Part shown: in pieces, positions 35,073 through 42,444 of the stretch
Layout of the letters: each line of letters begins with the position of its first letter
Position numbering within the stretch: the first letter of the stretch is position 1
NCBI GenBank assembly: GCA_016709965.1
Contig: JADJLT010000003.1
Span: forward strand, 168,818 to 232,817
Direction: 5' to 3'
From: Betaproteobacteria bacterium
Lineage (GTDB): Bacteria > Pseudomonadota > Gammaproteobacteria > Burkholderiales > Rhodocyclaceae
Length of the DNA: 64,000 bases
Notes under the pieces: model-generated
What the model saw: only the letters and a program-made list of their open reading frames with translations
Told to the model about the DNA's origin: nothing
The model's database searches: none
Position numbers and translations under genes: made by a program

Positions 35073-36539
35073 ATGAGCGTCACGCACCGCATTCGCCGAC
35101 AACGCTGGCAGGTCACTGCCGCCAGCGCGGCCGATGCCTTTGCCGTGCGCTCGATGCTGCGCCGCGAAAACGAACTCAGCCTGTTGCCGGCGCTGGAAAG
35201 CGCATTTGCCGTGCTCGACGACGGCGAGCGGGAAATCCATGTGTCGCGCCTCGACGTGTCGATCCGCATTTCATCACTTGAGCGCCTGGCCGAGGAATTG
35301 CCCGTCAGGCTTGCCGAGGCCGCGCGTCAGGCATTGAGTGAGGCAGTTACCGCCGAGCCGCAAATGTCAGCGGCGTCGCGACATGACCTGACCTCGACCG
35401 GGCGCCTGCGCCACTACCTGATCAGCGGGCAGGTCGACTGGTTCGATGCCGAGCGTGACCCGGCGCAACTGCGTCAGCAACTGGCTGACGAGGCCATGCA
35501 GTGGAGCACCTCGCCCGCTACTGCCTGGCCCGGCCTGCTGGCCGATCTGCCGCAAGGGGCACAGGCGCGTGCCGATGCCTTGTTCCGCTTTCTGCAACTG
35601 CTCGATGCTGACGGGCGCGTTCGCTGGTGGGCATTGGCTAGCCGCCTGGCTGAAACCCGGGATGGCGATACGTCGGCCTGTCTGGCGATGTTGCGCCGAA
35701 TGGCGGCCACTCGCCCGGCTGACCACGCACTGCGCTTGCAGGCGCTTGGCTTGTTGGCGCTGTCAGGTGGCCCGGCGCGTTCTGCTCAAGATCGCAGCGA
35801 ATGTCTGCAGGCTGCGCGGGCCTGTGCCGGGCAACTGGAAACATTCGCTGTGGTCGACCGGGAAAACTGGCTAAAAATCGAAACCTGGCTGGGTGGCGAT
35901 GCGGAACCGCTTACGGATCATCCGGATGGCGGCGGCCAGCGTGCTGCGAACCCGACGGCGCTGGCGTCGGAAACATTCCAAAATTCGTCGAATTTTCCGG
36001 TTGACCGTGAGCAAGCCCTTGGCCAGCCCCTGCGCTCGGCCGGGCTGATCCTGCTCCACCCGTATCTGCCGCGCCTGTTTGCAGCGCTCGGTTGGGTCGG
36101 CGAAAGTCATCCGCAGGGTGAGCCTTTTCCGTGGTCCAGGTTGCCGCAAGCCGCCGCCTTGCTCAACTGGCTGGCCACGGGGCGCGACGAGCCGTTTGAA
36201 TTCGAACTTGGCACCGCCAAGCTGCTGCTTGGGCTGAATCCGGATGACCCGCTGCCCGTCGCCGCCGGCCTTCTTGGCGATGCCGAGCGGGAGGAGGGCG
36301 AAGCGCTGCTCGGCGCCGTCGTTCAGCACTGGTCAGCGCTGGGCAGAACCAGCATCGACGGTCTGCGCCTGTCCTTCCTGCAGCGCGGCGGCCTGCTTTA
36401 TCCGGCGGCTGACGGCTGGCTGTTGCGGCCGCAAGCCGAAGCTTTCGACCTCCTGATCGACCGCCTGCCCTGGGGCATTTCCATCATTCGCCTGCCCTGG
36501 ATGCCACGCAGTCTGCACACCGAATGGCAGAGCGCCTGA
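35073..36539 (+). CDS. CIS tape-measure family protein (Afp14-like) with internal repeat insertions
   Basis: The 488-aa protein opens with HRIRRQRWQVTAASAADAF and LLPALESAFAVLDD ... IHVSRLDVSIRI, the pattern of the contractile injection system tape-measure family. It lies directly before the AAA+ gene, as Afp14 does before Afp15. Two copies of the dispersed repeat are translated inside it, near residues 259-271 (plus orientation) and 303-315 (minus orientation), around a low-complexity DHPDGGGQRAANPT linker. It is much shorter than the tape measures of Afp or PVC, so whether it sets particle length is open. Confidence 0.75.
   Translation: MSVTHRIRRQRWQVTAASAADAFAVRSMLRRENELSLLPALESAFAVLDDGEREIHVSRLDVSIRISSLERLAEELPVRLAEAARQALSEAVTAEPQMSAASRHDLTSTGRLRHYLISGQVDWFDAERDPAQLRQQLADEAMQWSTSPATAWPGLLADLPQGAQARADALFRFLQLLDADGRVRWWALASRLAETRDGDTSACLAMLRRMAATRPADHALRLQALGLLALSGGPARSAQDRSECLQAARACAGQLETFAVVDRENWLKIETWLGGDAEPLTDHPDGGGQRAANPTALASETFQNSSNFPVDREQALGQPLRSAGLILLHPYLPRLFAALGWVGESHPQGEPFPWSRLPQAAALLNWLATGRDEPFEFELGTAKLLLGLNPDDPLPVAAGLLGDAEREEGEALLGAVVQHWSALGRTSIDGLRLSFLQRGGLLYPAADGWLLRPQAEAFDLLIDRLPWGISIIRLPWMPRSLHTEWQSA
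35847..35885 (+). repeat. Repeat-family copy inside the tape-measure gene (plus orientation)
   Basis: It reads GCTGTGGTCGACCGGG, then AAAACTGGCTAAAAATCG, matching most of the consensus and remaining in frame (VVDRENWLKIE). Confidence 0.65.
35979..36016 (-). repeat. Repeat-family copy inside the tape-measure gene (minus orientation)
   Basis: On the minus strand it reads GCTTGCTCACGGTCAACCGG, then AAAATTCGACGAATTTTGG. It is inverted relative to the copy at 35847, about 94 bases away, and translated as NSSNFPVDREQ. Confidence 0.65.
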
Positions 36540-37870
36540 AAGCCACCGCCCTCGATCTCGACGCCGACCTCGGCTGGCTGGCGGCGCTGTTGCAGCATCG
36601 CCTCGATACCTACTTCGCCGAAAAGCCGGCCAGCCCGGTCTTGCCCGGCGACCGGGCGCCGCCGATGCTCGACGACAGCCCGTCGCCCTACGCCGAATTC
36701 CTGCGGCAGCAGGCGTTGACGGTCGAGGAACGGGCCGTGATGCTGCTCGCGCTGGCCCCGCTGCTCAGGCCGCAATTGCTCGACGTCCTGTGGGCGAGAA
36801 ACCCTGCCAGCCAGCGCGGCTACAGCGAATTTGGCGGCGTGCAGGGCGCCGCGTCCGGGCATTTCATCCCGACCGGCGAGACCGCCTGTTTTCTGCTAGC
36901 TGGCGACGCGTTGCCCGAACGCCTGCGCGTCATCCATCTGCTCACCCACGGCGAAGCGCTGCTTGCCGGCAATGTCTTGCTGCCGCTGGAGTCGCCGCCC
37001 GGTGAATCCATCCTCGCCGGCCGCCTGCAAGCGGTGCCGGCATTGCTCGCGCTTTTCAATCTTGATGCGCCCGGCGGCGAGGCCGATGCACTGCCGGCCC
37101 AGCGCGTGACAACCGGCCTGAACTGGGCTGATCTGGTCCTGCCGCCGGCGACGCTGGCCCATCTGGAAGAAGTTCGCGACTGGCTGGAACACGGTGAAAC
37201 CCTGCTCCACACGTTGGGCATGGCGGCGCGTGTGCGGCCCGGCTACACCTGCCTGTTCCACGGGCCACCAGGCACCGGCAAGACGCTGACCGCCTGCCTG
37301 CTCGGCAAGCTGTGCGAGCGCGAGGTGCATCGCGTCGATCTGTCGATGGTCGTTTCCAAGTACATCGGTGAAACGGAAAAGAACCTGGCCCGCGTTTTTG
37401 ACCTCGCCGAACAGCGCGGCTGGATTTTGTTCTTCGATGAAGCCGACGCACTGTTCGGCCAACGCACTCGTGTCGATAGCGCCCACGACCGCTACGCCAA
37501 TCAGGAAGTCAGCTACCTGCTGCAACGCATCGAGGATTTTTCCGGCGTTGTCATCCTGTCGTCCAACCTGCGCGGCAATATCGACGATGCGTTCTCCCGC
37601 CGCTTCCAGTCGGTTATCGCTTTCCCGATGCCGCAGGCCGAGGAGCGTTATCGCCTGTGGACCGAGTCGGTGCCGGCCTTGCTTGAACGCGATGTCGATC
37701 TCGATTTCGTTAGGCTGGCCGAAAAGCATGAGATTTCTGGCGGCACCATCATCAATATCATCCGCTACGCCGCGTTGCGCAGTCTGGTGCGCGGCGACCG
37801 TCGGCTGGCGGTCGAGGATATCAATGACGGCCTGCGCCGCGAACTGCACAAGGAGGGCCGGGGCTTTTAA
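36524..37870 (+). CDS. AAA+ ATPase of the eCIS (Afp15-like)
   Basis: The 448-aa protein overlaps the tape-measure gene by 16 bases. The C-terminal AAA+ module has Walker A GPPGTGKT (Gly247-Thr254), Walker B ILFFDEADALFG with Asp305-Glu306, and a sensor/arginine-finger region (SSNLRGNIDDAFSRRF). The N-terminal ~200 residues are family specific. Afp15/PVC15 homologues are needed for assembly or for loading cargo into the tube. The effector candidate begins 11 bases after its stop, consistent with a loading role. Confidence 0.94.
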   Translation: MAERLKATALDLDADLGWLAALLQHRLDTYFAEKPASPVLPGDRAPPMLDDSPSPYAEFLRQQALTVEERAVMLLALAPLLRPQLLDVLWARNPASQRGYSEFGGVQGAASGHFIPTGETACFLLAGDALPERLRVIHLLTHGEALLAGNVLLPLESPPGESILAGRLQAVPALLALFNLDAPGGEADALPAQRVTTGLNWADLVLPPATLAHLEEVRDWLEHGETLLHTLGMAARVRPGYTCLFHGPPGTGKTLTACLLGKLCEREVHRVDLSMVVSKYIGETEKNLARVFDLAEQRGWILFFDEADALFGQRTRVDSAHDRYANQEVSYLLQRIEDFSGVVILSSNLRGNIDDAFSRRFQSVIAFPMPQAEERYRLWTESVPALLERDVDLDFVRLAEKHEISGGTIINIIRYAALRSLVRGDRRLAVEDINDGLRRELHKEGRGF

Positions 37871-37881
37871 CCGGGCTTGAT

Positions 37882-40800
37882 ATGGAAGCCGCCGCCCGCC
37901 TGGTCAATCGCCCCGCACCGCCGATGCCGGCAGCGGCCGTCAAGGTCGCCGAGCCGGTGGTGGGGCACAACACAGGAACGCGTGTCCAGTGTCAGAGCCT
38001 GCGCGTCTCGGCGCCCGGCGATGCGGCCGAGGTCGAGGCCCGCCACGTCGCGCGCAGCATCGTCAGTATGCCGGCGACGGCGGCCGCACGGCCGGCCAGT
38101 GTGGTCAGTCCGGCGACGCTGCATCGAGCCAATCCAGTCCAAGGCCCGGCTGTTGCTCCGCTCACACGGCCGCAACAAACAGTGCCCAAACCGCCGGCCA
38201 GCAGCGGCGAAGCGCTGCCCGAGGCGGTACGTCAGGACATGGAGTCCCGTTTCGGTGCCGACTTCAGCGCCGTGCGCATTCATCGCGATGCCCGCGCCGC
38301 GCAGGCCAGCAGTGCCCTCAATGCGGCGGCTTTTACCGTCGGCAACCAGATTCATTTCGGCGCCGGACAATTCAATCCGGCCAGCGGCGAGGGGCGCGAA
38401 CTGCTCGCCCATGAACTGACCCACACCATCCAGCAGGGCGCCGCACCGCAAGCCCAACGACAGATTCAGCGCAGCCTGGCGCCGCAGGTGAGCGAACGCA
38501 GCGCCCCGGCCGTGCAGCGCCTCGGCCTTGGTGATGCCCTCAACTACTTTGCCGAGCACGCCAATTTCATTCCCGGCTTCCGCATGTTCACGCTGGTGCT
38601 CGGCGTCAATCCGATCAACATGCGGGCCGTCGACCGCTCGCCGGGGAATCTCTTGCGCGCCCTCGTCGAGCTGATGCCGGGCGGCGCGCTGATCACCCGG
38701 GCGCTGGATGGCTACGGCATCATCGACCGGGTAGCCGGCTGGGCGCAGCAGCAGATGAACAGCCTCGGGCTGGTTGCCAGCAGCATCCGGCAGGCCGTTG
38801 ACCGCTTCCTCAATTCGCTGAGCTGGACCGACATCTTCGATCTGGGCGGCGTCTGGGAGCGGGCCAAGCGCATCGTGACCGAGCCGATTGCGCGCATCAC
38901 GAGTTTCGTCGGCAACCTCGTTTCCGGCATCCTCCAGTTCATCCGCGATGCCGTGTTGCGGCCGCTGGCCGGGCTGGCCCAAGGCACGCGCGGCTGGGAT
39001 CTGCTGTGCGCTGTGCTCGGCCGTAACCCGATCACCGGCGACCCGGTGCCGCGCACCGCCGAAACCCTGATCGGTGGCTTCATGCGCCTGATCGGCCAGG
39101 AAGAAGTCTGGCAGAACCTGCAGCAAAGCCGCGCCGTGCCGCGCGCCATGGCCTGGTTCCAGGGTGCGCTGGCCGGGCTGATGGGCTTTGTCAGCGCCTT
39201 GCCCGGCCTGTTCCTCAGCACGCTGCGCAGCCTCGGTATCAACGACCTGCTGACGCCGGTGCAAACCTTCGGCCGCATCGTTCGTGTCTTTGGCGACTTC
39301 GCCGGGCGCTTCGTCAGCTGGGCCGGGGCGCAGGTGATGAGCCTGCTCGAAATCATCTTCGATGTCGTCGCACCGGCCGTCATGCCTTACCTGCGGCGGG
39401 CGGCCGGGGCTTTCCGCACCATCGTCGCCAACCCCATCGGTTTCGTGCGCAATCTGGTGCGCGCCGCCATTCAGGGCTTCCGGCAGTTTGCAGCGAACAT
39501 TCTTGCCCATCTGCGCGCTTCACTGATCGGCTGGCTGACGGGCGCCATGGGGGCGGCCAACATCTACATCCCGCAGGCGTTTACGCTGCAGGAGATCATC
39601 AAGTTCGTGCTCAGCGTGCTTGGCCTGACCTGGCAGAACGTGCGCGGCAAACTGGTTCGCGTGGTGGGTGAAAGGGCTGTTGCCACCATGGAAACCGGCT
39701 TCGATATTGTCGTCACGCTGGTTCGCGACGGACCTGCTGCGGCGTGGGAGCGCATCCGTGAAAGCCTGAGCAACTTGCGCGAAATGGTCATCGAACAGGT
39801 GATGAACTTTGTCCGCGACCGCATCGTGATGGCCGCCGTGACCCGCCTGGTGTCGATGCTCAATCCGGCCGGGGCCTTCATTCAAGCCATCATCGCCATC
39901 TACAACACGGTGATGTTCTTCGTCGAACGGCTGCGCCAGATCGCTCAGGTCGCTGCTGCCTTCATCGACTCAATCGCTGCCATCGCCGGCGGCGTCATCG
40001 CTGCGGCCGCCAACCGCGTCGAACAGACCATGGCCGGGTTGCTGACGCTGGTCATCAGCTTCCTCGCTCGCCTGGTCGGGCTGGGCCGGGTTAGCGACGC
40101 GATTACCAACATCATCAACCGCATTCGTGCGCCGATCGACCGGGCGCTGGATCGGGTGGTCGACTGGATCGCCGGCATCGGGCGCCGTTTCCTGGCGCGT
40201 GATACCTCGCCCACCAGTGCACTGCGTGGGCCGGTGCTTGCTGCTTTGACCCGGGAGCTGGCTGGAGCGCGCTCGCTGGAACAGGTCGATCCGATCCTGC
40301 AACGGGTGGCGGCGCAGAATCGCGCTCAGGGCATTCGCCGGCTGAGCCTTTCGCCGCCCAATCCCGATGGCGAAGTGCAGGTTTTGGTCGAGACCAATCC
40401 GACGGCGCCGATCGCCTTGCTCCGGCCGCAGGGCGCGGTGCCGCGCGGGCGCAGCGTGCGCGCCAATATCGAACTGACGCTGGCACCGGGGCCTGCCGCA
40501 GCGCCAGCCCGTCCGGGTGCGAGCACGCCGATAGGTGCGACGCCGGAAGGAGCGCGCAGTACGACGGGGCCTAACGCCAGAAGCTTCAATGAACTCGATG
40601 CAGCGCATGACAGCGCGACCACCCGCTCGGCGCGGGGCCGGGCCATCGGCGGTATCGTGTTGGAACCGGAGGCCAATCGCGTCCAGCTGGTGACTTGGAA
40701 CACCGGCAGCCTCAACCCGGATACGGCTGGCAACCAGACCCATGCCGAACGCCAGTTCGACCACTGGGTCGAGCAGGTCGACGCGGTTGCTGAAGGCCGC

Positions 40801-41079
40801 AGGTGGTTAGGCCGGGTGACCCGCGTGGACATGCATTTGCGCGACTACAGCCCCTGCGGTATCTGTTGCAGCATGCTGCGCTCGACGCGGCGGAAATTCC
40901 CCAATGCCACCGCCGCCAACATCTACTGGTACCAGCTCTATACGGGCCGCGGCGACCCAACGCGCTGGCACAACCTGCGCGATCTGAACCAGTGGCAACT
41001 GCACGCGCCGGCCTCCGCCATGCCGATTGAGGGCAGCCAGAATGGAACCCTGGTGACGCTGGTCAGTTTGCCCAGATAA
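37882..41079 (+). CDS. DUF4157 eCIS effector with C-terminal zinc deaminase-like toxin domain
   Basis: The 1065-aa protein has three parts. Residues ~110-190 are a DUF4157 (eCIS core) domain ending in HELTHTIQQG; HELTH is at 177-181. Residues ~220-790 are a long, amphipathic helical region with two related modules about 139 residues apart (VLGVNPINMRAVDRSP near 239, VLGRNPITGDPVPRTA near 378). The C-terminal ~190 residues follow a Pro/Ala-rich linker and contain the cytidine-deaminase-like zinc signature His954-Ala-Glu956 and Pro991-Cys992-x-x-Cys995. DUF4157 proteins are typical eCIS cargo. The predicted activity is deamination of a nucleic acid or nucleotide in the target cell; substrate unknown. 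No immunity gene was recognised next to it. Confidence 0.85.
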   Translation: MEAAARLVNRPAPPMPAAAVKVAEPVVGHNTGTRVQCQSLRVSAPGDAAEVEARHVARSIVSMPATAAARPASVVSPATLHRANPVQGPAVAPLTRPQQTVPKPPASSGEALPEAVRQDMESRFGADFSAVRIHRDARAAQASSALNAAAFTVGNQIHFGAGQFNPASGEGRELLAHELTHTIQQGAAPQAQRQIQRSLAPQVSERSAPAVQRLGLGDALNYFAEHANFIPGFRMFTLVLGVNPINMRAVDRSPGNLLRALVELMPGGALITRALDGYGIIDRVAGWAQQQMNSLGLVASSIRQAVDRFLNSLSWTDIFDLGGVWERAKRIVTEPIARITSFVGNLVSGILQFIRDAVLRPLAGLAQGTRGWDLLCAVLGRNPITGDPVPRTAETLIGGFMRLIGQEEVWQNLQQSRAVPRAMAWFQGALAGLMGFVSALPGLFLSTLRSLGINDLLTPVQTFGRIVRVFGDFAGRFVSWAGAQVMSLLEIIFDVVAPAVMPYLRRAAGAFRTIVANPIGFVRNLVRAAIQGFRQFAANILAHLRASLIGWLTGAMGAANIYIPQAFTLQEIIKFVLSVLGLTWQNVRGKLVRVVGERAVATMETGFDIVVTLVRDGPAAAWERIRESLSNLREMVIEQVMNFVRDRIVMAAVTRLVSMLNPAGAFIQAIIAIYNTVMFFVERLRQIAQVAAAFIDSIAAIAGGVIAAAANRVEQTMAGLLTLVISFLARLVGLGRVSDAITNIINRIRAPIDRALDRVVDWIAGIGRRFLARDTSPTSALRGPVLAALTRELAGARSLEQVDPILQRVAAQNRAQGIRRLSLSPPNPDGEVQVLVETNPTAPIALLRPQGAVPRGRSVRANIELTLAPGPAAAPARPGASTPIGATPEGARSTTGPNARSFNELDAAHDSATTRSARGRAIGGIVLEPEANRVQLVTWNTGSLNPDTAGNQTHAERQFDHWVEQVDAVAEGRRWLGRVTRVDMHLRDYSPCGICCSMLRSTRRKFPNATAANIYWYQLYTGRGDPTRWHNLRDLNQWQLHAPASAMPIEGSQNGTLVTLVSLPR

Positions 41080-41394
41080 CCGCCCTTGTCCTTTGTTGCG
41101 GACAAAGCAGGCTTGCTGCGGTCAACTGGAAAAAACTGGTGAAAATGAAATTTGTCTGTTTTGTAAAATTTTGCTGGCTTGGCTTATGTTTTCATCATTT
41201 TTGTATCTTGCTTCACGGCGTAGCAACTGATGATGAAGCATTGATTTTTAAGTCGGAATGTGAAATTGATCGCACTGAAACTAGCCAGATTGTTTGACAA
41301 TGCCATAAAATGCGAGCGCTGGAGTCAGTCGTGAGATTTATCACTAAAGTAGAAACTGATAATTCAGGATAAACTGCGCGAGAAGCCTTTTGAA
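41080..41394 (+). other. AT-rich gap after the eCIS effector
   Basis: Apart from the repeat copy at 41115-41153 I see no supported gene. The composition falls below that of the flanks. TTGACA occurs at 41295 and TAAAAT at 41306, but their spacing is wrong for a single sigma-70 promoter. Confidence 0.55.
41115..41153 (+). repeat. Dispersed ~40-bp repeat, copy 5
   Basis: It reads GCTGCGGTCAACTGG, an A-run, then CTGGTGAAAATGAAATTT, 35 bases after the effector stop. Confidence 0.85.
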
Positions 41395-42417
41395 GTGCTT
41401 CGCTTATCCCTGATGACGACGGCGAATATCGATTTTTTGCACAGGCAGACTATGTTTGACAAGCAATCAGTGCCCGAAACATCCGTTTCCGCGACCGATA
41501 TCCTTGCCGGGATGCGCGACACGGGACGCGTGTATCTGGTCCATGCGGCGGTATCGGAAAGTGTTCTTCATGCCGCAGAACCCGATGAATCCTTACTGCA
41601 AAAGCTCGTTCGTCGCCGGCTGGTGCGGCTGGAGCGCGTGGTCGCCGCGCTGAGCGGCAAGGTTGTTCGGCAGATGCCCCGGGGCCTGCTGGCCGAATTT
41701 CAAACTGCCGAAGCGGCTGTGCTGGGGGCTGGCGAAATGCAGCGGCGCTGCGCTGTCATTCCGCAGATTTCGGAGACCCAGATCGCGTTAAAAATTGGTA
41801 TCCAGTCCGCTGATGCCAGGCCCCGTTCCGGCAATTCAATTGATCTGGCCGAGATTGCGGCGATCAAGTTCGCCAGCATTCTCGGCGAGGGCAGCATTGT
41901 GGTGTCAGATGCGGTAGCGAGCGAACTGCCAACCAGCCTGAGCGCTGCCGTTTCCCCGGTGGATGACGCCGGAATCGACGTTGTTGCCCATGTCGTCAAT
42001 TGGCAAATGCTGCCGATGCTTCGGCTGCCGTCACCCACCGCGCAAAAAACGCCGGAAGTCAGCGTGCCTGCGGCACATGGCCAAACATCCATTACGTTCT
42101 CGCTGGACGGCATTGAGTGCAGTTTCGGGCACAATCATCCGGTCATCACGATTGGCCGCGATTCTGGCAATGACATCACCGTGATCGACCCAAAAGCCTC
42201 GCGCCAGCATTGCAAGATCATTTATCAACGTGATGGCTATGTGCTGGTGGATGTGAGCACCAACGGCACCTTCATGGCGTTTGACGGCGGCAAGCCACGC
42301 ATCGTCAGAAAGACCATGCTGAATCTGCCACACAGCGGCTATATCAGCCTGGGCCATCCCTCATTGCCGGGCGAGAGCACTGCCCTTAAATTCGACATCA
42401 AAACCGGAAACGCCTGA
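41395..42417 (+). CDS. Degenerate nucleotidyl-cyclase-like domain plus FHA domain
   Basis: The C-terminal ~100 residues are an FHA domain: HPVITIGRDSGNDITVIDPK, SRQHCKI and VDVSTNGTFM, which bind phosphothreonine. The N-terminal ~210 residues follow the layout of class III adenylate/guanylate cyclase domains (MQRR, then IALKIGIQSADA, then ILGEGSIVVSDAVASELP), but the metal-binding aspartates are not evident, so it is probably inactive. The start is uncertain: GTG 41395, ATG 41413 and ATG 41452 are in frame and none has a strong ribosome site. It lies after the eCIS locus on the same strand; a control role is inference. Confidence 0.75.
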   Translation: MLRLSLMTTANIDFLHRQTMFDKQSVPETSVSATDILAGMRDTGRVYLVHAAVSESVLHAAEPDESLLQKLVRRRLVRLERVVAALSGKVVRQMPRGLLAEFQTAEAAVLGAGEMQRRCAVIPQISETQIALKIGIQSADARPRSGNSIDLAEIAAIKFASILGEGSIVVSDAVASELPTSLSAAVSPVDDAGIDVVAHVVNWQMLPMLRLPSPTAQKTPEVSVPAAHGQTSITFSLDGIECSFGHNHPVITIGRDSGNDITVIDPKASRQHCKIIYQRDGYVLVDVSTNGTFMAFDGGKPRIVRKTMLNLPHSGYISLGHPSLPGESTALKFDIKTGNA

Positions 42418-42444
42418 GGGCAAGATCCTTTTCGCACGATAGTT

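Larger units (their letters stand above)
18696..41079 (+). other. Extracellular contractile injection system (eCIS) locus
   Basis: Sixteen same-strand genes with short gaps or overlaps encode a phage-tail-like particle: terminator, sheath, two tube proteins, hub, spike, PAAR tip, gp25, baseplate, tape measure, AAA+ ATPase and a DUF4157 cargo candidate. The set and order match PVC/Afp-type eCIS rather than a prophage (no capsid, portal, terminase or lysis genes) or a type VI system (no TssJLM membrane complex or ClpV). Compared with Afp/PVC there is one sheath gene instead of three, and no recognisable tail-fibre gene. Confidence 0.93.

Noticed and set aside
33236..35269. Long minus-strand frame (677 codons) opposite the 918-aa eCIS protein
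   Set aside because: Antisense shadow of a well-supported operon gene; low-complexity His/Arg/Gly-rich translation typical of shadow frames.
37867..39510. Long minus-strand frame (547 codons) opposite the DUF4157 effector, considered as a possible immunity gene
   Set aside because: The translation is Ala/Glu/Arg/Gly-rich shadow sequence without domains or a ribosome site; the effector frame is clearly the coding one.
18696..41079. Interpretation as an ordinary Myoviridae prophage or type VI secretion cluster
   Set aside because: No capsid, terminase, portal, holin or lysin genes, and no TssJLM or ClpV genes; DUF4255, DUF5908, CIS tape measure and Afp15-like ATPase point to an eCIS.
41290..41315. 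TTGACA and TAAAAT upstream of the FHA gene, considered as a sigma-70 promoter
   Set aside because: The two boxes are only about five bases apart, so they cannot form one promoter.
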